This document shows positions 55,280-64,000 of a stretch of 64,000 bases of DNA, piece after piece; the stretch's first letter is position 1; each line of letters starts with the position of its first letter. The stretch covers positions 90,033,522 to 90,097,521 of the forward strand of contig CM070877.1 of assembly GCA_036365515.1 (NCBI GenBank), given 5' to 3'. Origin of the DNA: Torymus aiolomorphi (taxonomy: Eukaryota; Arthropoda; Insecta; Hymenoptera; Torymidae). The notes under the pieces were generated by a model. It saw only the letters and a program-made list of their open reading frames with translations, did no database searches and was not told where the DNA came from. Position numbers and translations under genes: made by a program.

Positions 55280-55281
<2 letters not shown>
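54963..55281 (-). pseudogene. Element B ORF1, C-terminal fragment
   Basis: Reads LVLTLACPSTRDDILKKTPG, LRNIDCQAIIETGGDTKLSV, a stop, then YTFLKRTMDVSKSLPKLR. The style fits the C-terminal nucleic-acid-binding part of CR1-type ORF1 proteins. It is cut at its upstream end by the tail of element A. Confidence 0.5.
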
Positions 55282-55353
<72 letters not shown>

Positions 55354-55375
55354 TAGATAGATAGATAGATAGATA
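55282..55375. repeat. (GA)n-(GATA)n tail of element A
   Basis: About 33 GA units then seven GATA units. In the orientation of element A this is its 3' end: AATCG followed by (TATC)n then (TC)n. Simple-repeat 3' tails are usual for CR1-group elements. Confidence 0.95.
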
Positions 55376-56008
55376 CGATTTATTTGCCTTCGCGGCAAAA
55401 TAATTAATACAGAATTTATACAGTGTATAACTTAAAATAAAATACAGTAAAATAAGATATAATAAAAATATATAAAAATAAAAGTAATACAACCTGATAC
55501 AAATATATAAATTATACATAAAAATATGTTTGTCTACGAGGACCTTCAATTACGATAAAAAAATAATAAAAAAATAATAAAAAAGAACCATATGATAAAA
55601 TAAAAATAAAATACATAAAAATCATTAAAAATCACGAGGACCCTTCATTAAGACAAAATAAATAAATAAAACTAGAGAAAATATCACAGCTGGTACTATA
55701 CGCTAAAAGGAAAATAATTACAGTTATACATTAACCATTTCATAAAATATCACAGTAAGGTATCACAGCCGCTTAGTCAAAAAATCACAGATCAAAGTTA
55801 ATCCGCAGTCTAATACTAAACTAGATAAAGGTCCCCGCACTGGCAGCTCTAAGCATCCTTATAGAGAGGCTAGGCGTCGAGATCAAGCAGGTGTTGGCGC
55901 ACAGCCCTCTTGAATGCTGAAAGTGATGGAAGGCAGCGCAGGGAGGGGGAGGGAGTTCCAAAAGCGGGCACCCTGAGCCAGAAACGCTCTATCACCCGTC
56001 TTATAGTT

Positions 56009-58730
56009 CAAGGCAGGAAAGCAAGCTCCGGCTGCACTCCCCTGCTTGTTGGCCTAGGCTTGTGCACCGTAAAAAAGGCAGCCAAGTAACTGGGCTCACG
56101 CATCCGAATTATTTTATATAGTAGCAGGGCTGCGAAGTAGAATCTGCGTGAGTCCATACGGAGCCAGCCCAGACGTCTCAAGTAGGGGTGATATGCTCAT
56201 CCCTCCTAGCCCCAGTAACGTACCTCACACATGAATTGCTCAATCTTTGCACTCTCGCTCGCTGTTCGTCAGACGCGTCCAAGTAGACCACCGTACAGTA
56301 GTCAAGGTGGGGTTGAACTAGGGACTCGACTAATCTTTTGCGGAGAATCTCGGTGGTACACGCCCTAATAAACCGCAAACTGTATAGGGCTTTATTGACT
56401 TTCTTTGTGAGTTGGTCAATGTGCGGTTTCCATGTTAATTTACTATCCAGTGTAACACCGAGACTCGCAACTTCGCTACTGAAGGGGATGCGTTCTCCAG
56501 GCCGCACACCAATACCTGGCAGATCTAATGAGTTTATATGATTAACTCCTACCCTGGAGCCGAATACAATGGCTTTGGTCTTACCAGCATTGAGGTGCAG
56601 GCCCGAGTTCGCCGCCCATTCAGCCACCATTTGCGCCGCATGGGACAGCCGATCAATACCCTCCAGAATTTCGTCTTTTGTCGTGTGTAAGTAGATTTGA
56701 AGGTCATCTGCGTAAAATATATGTCTGATAGTATTACCGTCAAGTACGTCACGTAAGTCGTTAACGTAGAGACAAAAAAGCAGTGGACCCAGGACAGATC
56801 CCTGTGGAACTCCCAGATTGGTTTCTAACCAGTCAGAGTTACCTTTGCTATTTGAGGTGACTATCTGGGTACGTCCTTTCAGATATGATTGAATCCACAG
56901 GAGAGCTGCCCTGGAGAACCCCAGCCGACAGAGCTTACGCAGAAGCGCTGTTGGTGAGATGGTGTCGAAGGCTTTGCTGAAGTCGAACAGTAGCAGTAAC
57001 GTCAGTTGTCTATTGTCGATGCCTATACGTATATCGTCGGTTAGCTTGAGAAGTGCCGTCTGCGTGCTGTGGTGCTTGCGAAATCCGGCCTGGAGGGAGG
57101 CAAGTAAGGTATTGGTATTAAGATACTCCGTGATTTGGTTGTGGGCAATTTTTTCAAGCACCTTAGAAAGAAAGCAGAGTAGTGCTATAGGACGAAAGTC
57201 CGAGACTGTAGACGGCGATGCAATTTTCTTGAGTGCAATTACCTGTGCCTGCTTCCAGGAGCCCGGAAAAATTCCCTGAGCGAAGGAGGAGTTGAAAATT
57301 CTGACCAAGTAGTCACCAATGACAGGGAGAGCCTTCACGACCACCTCCCGAGGAATTCCGTCCACCCCTTTTGCCTGTGAGGAGAAGTGAGAAATTGCAA
57401 GAATTACATCACTCAGTGTAACCTGTTTAAAGGAAAAGCCCTCCTCACTTGTTAGTAAAATAGTGTCCATAGCTTCTTCTATGTTTTCAAGGGGGGACAC
57501 GGAGATTCCAGCGAAGTGAGCGTTTAACTCTCCCGGCGTGAAGCCGCAAAGGTCCTCCTCTTTTCGCTTTGGAATAAGGCCGAGTTTACGCATTTCCTTC
57601 CATATATCCTTGTTAGCATCAAGAGCGTCTGAGAGATGCTTGTGAAGGAAGGAGTTACGCTCTTGAGCAAAGCGTGAGTCGACCTCATTGCTGAGCCGAA
57701 GAAACCCATCGAACACTGCCGCTCGCCCAGTGCGTTTGTAACGCCTATGGGCCGCATTACGTTTGTTGATTAGTTCCCTCAGCTCAGGACCAATCCAAGG
57801 AGCATTATTTCGACTGGGTTTCACAGTTTTTAAAGGCGCTAAATCGTTTATGACAGAGTTAAGGTTTGCGTTTAAGGAATCTAGTGCTCCCTCCAAATCG
57901 GATTCAATCGAATTCATGCCTACCCAATCGCAGCGCGCAAGCAATTCATTGAGAGATGAAGGGCATACGTTTTTATAATCTCTGTAGGAGAAGGACTTCC
58001 CTAGTCGCGCTGGCACAAAATAGTTGATGGTAACATCAATGATAGCATGCTTACCGAAACTGGGCAGGTGTTCATTCGCATAGTCAAGTACCTCGTCGTT
58101 TTCGTCCGTGAGGATTAAGTCAATCCATTTGTGAGACGTGGGCGTGTGATGTGTTGGGCCATGCTGCACAATATGTAATGACAACTCTGTGGCAAGGTTT
58201 CTGATGGAATATGCATCAGCATCGGACGCCGATGACAAGTCACCATTCAGATCCCCCATGATAAACTTGTGACTATACTCACTACTCAGGTCGCGCCAAA
58301 CATCGAAAAGGCCGGTGTCCTTTTGCATGGCAATGTGTGGAGGTCTATAAATGACACCGACCAAAATGGGAGGAAAGGAACCCTGCTGCACACGACAGAA
58401 TAAGTACTCAGGGATTGAGGGTTTTCCCAGTCCCTGAGTCATAGATGAAGCCAGTTTCGTGATGGTGAAGTCGTTTCGTGCATACAGAGCAACTCCGCCC
58501 CCATTTATATTACGATCCTGCCTAAGCACTGAGTAGCCATCAATCTGAATGAGACTGTCATCAACGTCAGGTCCAAGCCAAGATTCAGCTATGCCAAAGA
58601 GGTGGTAGGAGGGATCTTCAACCAGGTACAGACGGAGCTTATTTATACGAGGTCTGATTGAGTTAATATTAAGAAACCCAGCCTTGAGAGGACATCCACC
58701 CCCCGTCCCCTTGCAAGCAGTCGATCCCAG
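56009..58730 (-). pseudogene. Element A ORF2: AP endonuclease and RT, one frameshift
   Basis: Open from 58,730 to 56,178 (851 codons including the stop). There is no ATG near the start, so initiation may be non-canonical or by reinitiation. Endonuclease: LKAGFLNINSIRPRINKL, NGGGVALYARND, IMGDLNGDLSS. RT: FRKHHSTQTALLKL, LLFDFSKAFDTIS, GVPQGSVLGPLLF, IFYADDLQIYLH and VASLGVTLDSKLTW. A one-base loss near 56,180 replaces the C-terminal LRRLGWLRMDSRRFYF block, which is still readable in the next frame to 56,009. All catalytic residues are intact, so this copy is nearly functional. Confidence 0.85.
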
Positions 58731-58794
58731 TCATGATGTAGGCGCCGACCCAACAACCTCTTCTGCTCCCTGCCTCGCAACAACTATGTCGTTG

Positions 58795-60507
58795 TTAGTG
58801 GCTGCAGCATTTGACGGATTGCTTTTGGGCAGATGTTTTTTTTAGCAGACTGGCACGTCGTTTGAATGACTTGTAGGTCGGATGCTGTGGCGAAGATATG
58901 CGCACGCTCGCCCCCTTATGCCTAGCCAGGAATCTACAACCCGAGCGCCACACATATTTAAAGCCCAGCCCCTGGGCGATGGACCTCAGGCTCTTAAATT
59001 CCTGGAACTTATCATGGGGCAACATCTCATTTATGAATATTTTATGGTGTGGCACACAAGCAGCTAAAACCGGGCCAAGCATTTCGGGATCGATGTTACT
59101 TGTGGTAAAGTAAGAATTGGCGAGCGAGCGCTTAGCTCGCATCACATCCCTGACCAGGCTCGGGCTGCTGAGCCTTACTATGCAGGAGGGCAATGCGCCT
59201 GCTCGCGACCCCAAGCCTCCCGCCGCCTCACCTCCATTTCTCTCAGACGGGTTCCGGACCACCAAGACACGCGTCCCAAGAATATTATCGCTGTTTAATG
59301 GGGGATAAATGGTTCCGAGCACCGCGAAGGCGATTTGGTTGGTTAATACCTCCGTGTATACAAAATCCTTCTTTAAAATACCATTAAGTACCACCTCGCA
59401 GGACTCAGATCCATCAATCCCAGAACACGCGGAAGAGGCCCCAGGGCCCGGCTGAGAGGACGGGCATAATAGCACTGAATTTGTGCTGGCAGCGGAAGTA
59501 GAGCTGCCAATGTCACCTACTTCACGTCTATTAAAAATTAAGCTATTTAAATTCGCTGGCTCCATGTGAGCACGCTGGAGCTTTTCGAAGCTGCTAAACG
59601 CTTTGTCTAATTTATCTTTTAGTGAAGAGTTGGCCTCGAGAAGCAGCTGGCACTTGGAATCAAGGGACTCAAGTAAGCAATTTTGGTTGCTCACCTGCTC
59701 CTCGACAACAGAGACCCGCGTGGGCAGCTCCGCATTATTGATTTGACCCTCATCGCAGTGAGTGGTGTCGGCGCTGCACGACGCGGGGCTCCGGCTGCCA
59801 AGGAGCTTGAGTTCGTCCAACTGCCTCTCGAGCATGTCGAAACGCTGAAAAAGAGCTCCAGCGTGCTTACAGGAATTAAAACATTTGTCACACCAACCAG
59901 GTTTACATCCCCAGCGGCGGGGTAGTATCTGGTTGGTGGCGGAAGATTGCGCAATACTTGAGCTCGCCACTGCCGATGAAGTATCTCCCGTAACTTCGCA
60001 GATTTGTGATGCGTCTTTTGGCGCCTGAGTGTCGGTGACCCGTCCGGTACTCTCACTCAGAGCAGACTGCGCCTGTGGGCAGTTGGCCCGCTCGGCACCT
60101 CTCTCTGGCGCTCCTGGCCCCTGCGCTCCAGCTACCTGCCCGGCAGACTTAGCCACACTGGTAGCGAGTAGCGCGCACGACCCATGCGCGCTACTATTAC
60201 GCGCGGAGAGCTTGGCAGCCGGCGTCGATGAGCCGAGAGGCGTATGATGGTGGGAGGCGGCAATATTAGATGTATTGGGCGTGCGTCGTTGCGACAACGA
60301 TGCACGCTTGCTCACCTGCGCACTCTTCGGCTTGATGAAGGATGACGCCTCTGCTGACGTTGGTCTCTGCTCCGCAATGCGGCATAGGTCACACGGGGCA
60401 CTCTTTTTCTTGCCGGAGCATTTGGCATGACACGGCTGGCCACATATCGGGCATAATCCCAGCACTCTCATCGATGACTCACCGCATACAGCACACCTCT
60501 TCTCCAT
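58795..60507 (-). CDS. Element A ORF1 (PHD-like finger, coiled coil, FP25K-like)
   Basis: 570 residues, uninterrupted. The N-terminus MEKRCAVCGESSMRVLGLC begins a Cys/His cluster of PHD type (about residues 5-42). A second CxxC cluster (GWCDKCFNSCKHAG) and a coiled-coil-like stretch (LDELKLL, VSVVEEQVSNQNCLLESLD) follow. The C-terminal third has IVRLSSPSLVRDVMRAKRSL and IFINEMLPHDKFQEFKSLRS, resembling the FP25K-like domain of insect CR1-group ORF1 proteins. The predicted role is RNA binding and particle assembly. It ends 64 bp before the ORF2 frame opens. Confidence 0.85.
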   Translation of the reverse strand: MEKRCAVCGESSMRVLGLCPICGQPCHAKCSGKKKSAPCDLCRIAEQRPTSAEASSFIKPKSAQVSKRASLSQRRTPNTSNIAASHHHTPLGSSTPAAKLSARNSSAHGSCALLATSVAKSAGQVAGAQGPGAPERGAERANCPQAQSALSESTGRVTDTQAPKDASQICEVTGDTSSAVASSSIAQSSATNQILPRRWGCKPGWCDKCFNSCKHAGALFQRFDMLERQLDELKLLGSRSPASCSADTTHCDEGQINNAELPTRVSVVEEQVSNQNCLLESLDSKCQLLLEANSSLKDKLDKAFSSFEKLQRAHMEPANLNSLIFNRREVGDIGSSTSAASTNSVLLCPSSQPGPGASSACSGIDGSESCEVVLNGILKKDFVYTEVLTNQIAFAVLGTIYPPLNSDNILGTRVLVVRNPSERNGGEAAGGLGSRAGALPSCIVRLSSPSLVRDVMRAKRSLANSYFTTSNIDPEMLGPVLAACVPHHKIFINEMLPHDKFQEFKSLRSIAQGLGFKYVWRSGCRFLARHKGASVRISSPQHPTYKSFKRRASLLKKTSAQKQSVKCCSH

Positions 60508-60981
60508 GTTCCACTACAATAACACACGATCGCCTCTGTGATTGTTGACAGCTTTCCGTCTGCTGTCGGTTGGCCCGCTGAATTCAAAATTCGCCGTTGG
60601 GATAATTAGAAAGCTGCCGCAGTAGGAACCGTGCGCCGACTTGCAGTGTGGTGCAGTGCAGTGGAGGAGTGGTGGCCAGCAAATGCTGATACGTGGTGTT
60701 GGTGCTGGTGATGGAGTTAACACTCACCGATGGTGAAGGCCGGGATTTGCTCGTTGATGGTAGCTATGATTGCCAGCCTTGGAGGTTAGGGCAAGTGTCT
60801 TCAATAGAAAAGTAACTCCTGGCTCATAGGACACCGTGTAAAACATGGGCCCTTAGGCGAGGAGCTTGAGAGCCGGTGGAGCCACTTTTCTGTCAACAAA
60901 GCACTCCAAGGAGTGAAAGAATATTTCAGAAATGCACGAAAAAGTCGGGAGCAAAATTCAAAGATGTTGACACTTACCCGT

Positions 60982-64000
<3,019 letters not shown>

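Larger units (their letters stand above)
51450..55281 (-). mobile_element. CR1-like non-LTR retrotransposon (element B), decayed
   Basis: Contains the end of ORF1 (55,281-54,963), ORF2 with many frameshifts (54,962-51,737) and a 3' UTR ending in an AATCTAAATCTAATCTCTCTCTC-type tail near 51,450. It is inserted in element C on its left. On its right it is cut at 55,281, where the GA/GATA tail of another CR1-like element begins. Far more decayed than elements A and E, so older. Confidence 0.7.

Overview
This 64 kb window is animal nuclear DNA, most likely from an insect. A hymenopteran is possible but is only a guess. I found no convincing host protein-coding gene, rRNA or tRNA. It reads as repeat-dense, probably heterochromatic or pericentromeric DNA: broken retrotransposon and DNA-transposon genes, long satellite arrays, foldback repeats and dinucleotide microsatellites. 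The mix of families (BEL/Pao, Penelope-like, LOA, R1-clade and CR1-like non-LTR elements, Helitron, DD41D-type Tc1/mariner relatives) is typical of arthropods.

Layout. 1-7.5 kb: an inverted duplication in which BEL/Pao fragments flank two head-to-head Penelope-like (PLE) copies. Each PLE 3' end carries a hammerhead-ribozyme-like core. A 1,347-bp element with hairpin ends interrupts the right PLE copy. 7.5-9.1 kb: a broken DDE transposase, two small tandem repeats and a third terminus of the hairpin-ended family. 9.2-18.5 kb: a satellite block made of a ~537-bp monomer and a 12-bp minisatellite with ~500-bp spacers. The block contains a large high-identity palindrome centred near 11,995 and a second palindrome near 17,655. 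18.5-28.5 kb: AT-rich DNA with a 611-bp palindrome, a diverged satellite monomer, a DDE transposase pseudogene whose frames join across two consensus introns, a foldback repeat built from 28-bp units, and small terminal-inverted-repeat elements. 28.5-33.0 kb: a Helitron with Rep and Pif1-helicase remnants and a 3' hairpin ending in CTAG. 33.0-38.7 kb (minus): a LOA-clade non-LTR element between (TA)n tracts. 38.7-50.6 kb: a non-LTR element (here 'D') split by a 9.94-kb hairpin-ended insertion. That insertion itself contains an R1-clade retrotransposon and a solo LTR, both sitting in (CA)n. 50.6-64 kb (minus): four CR1-like elements. One has an intact 570-residue ORF1 and a nearly intact ORF2. 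Another has lost its RT catalytic block by an in-frame deletion.

None of these genes forms a host pathway; the order of events is read from nesting. The best candidates for something undescribed are (1) the hairpin-ended element family, present as at least three termini and two complete copies, with a homologous empty site inside the window, and (2) the palindromic satellite block, whose monomer carries two hairpins with the same stem. A recurring theme is that unrelated elements abut dinucleotide microsatellites.
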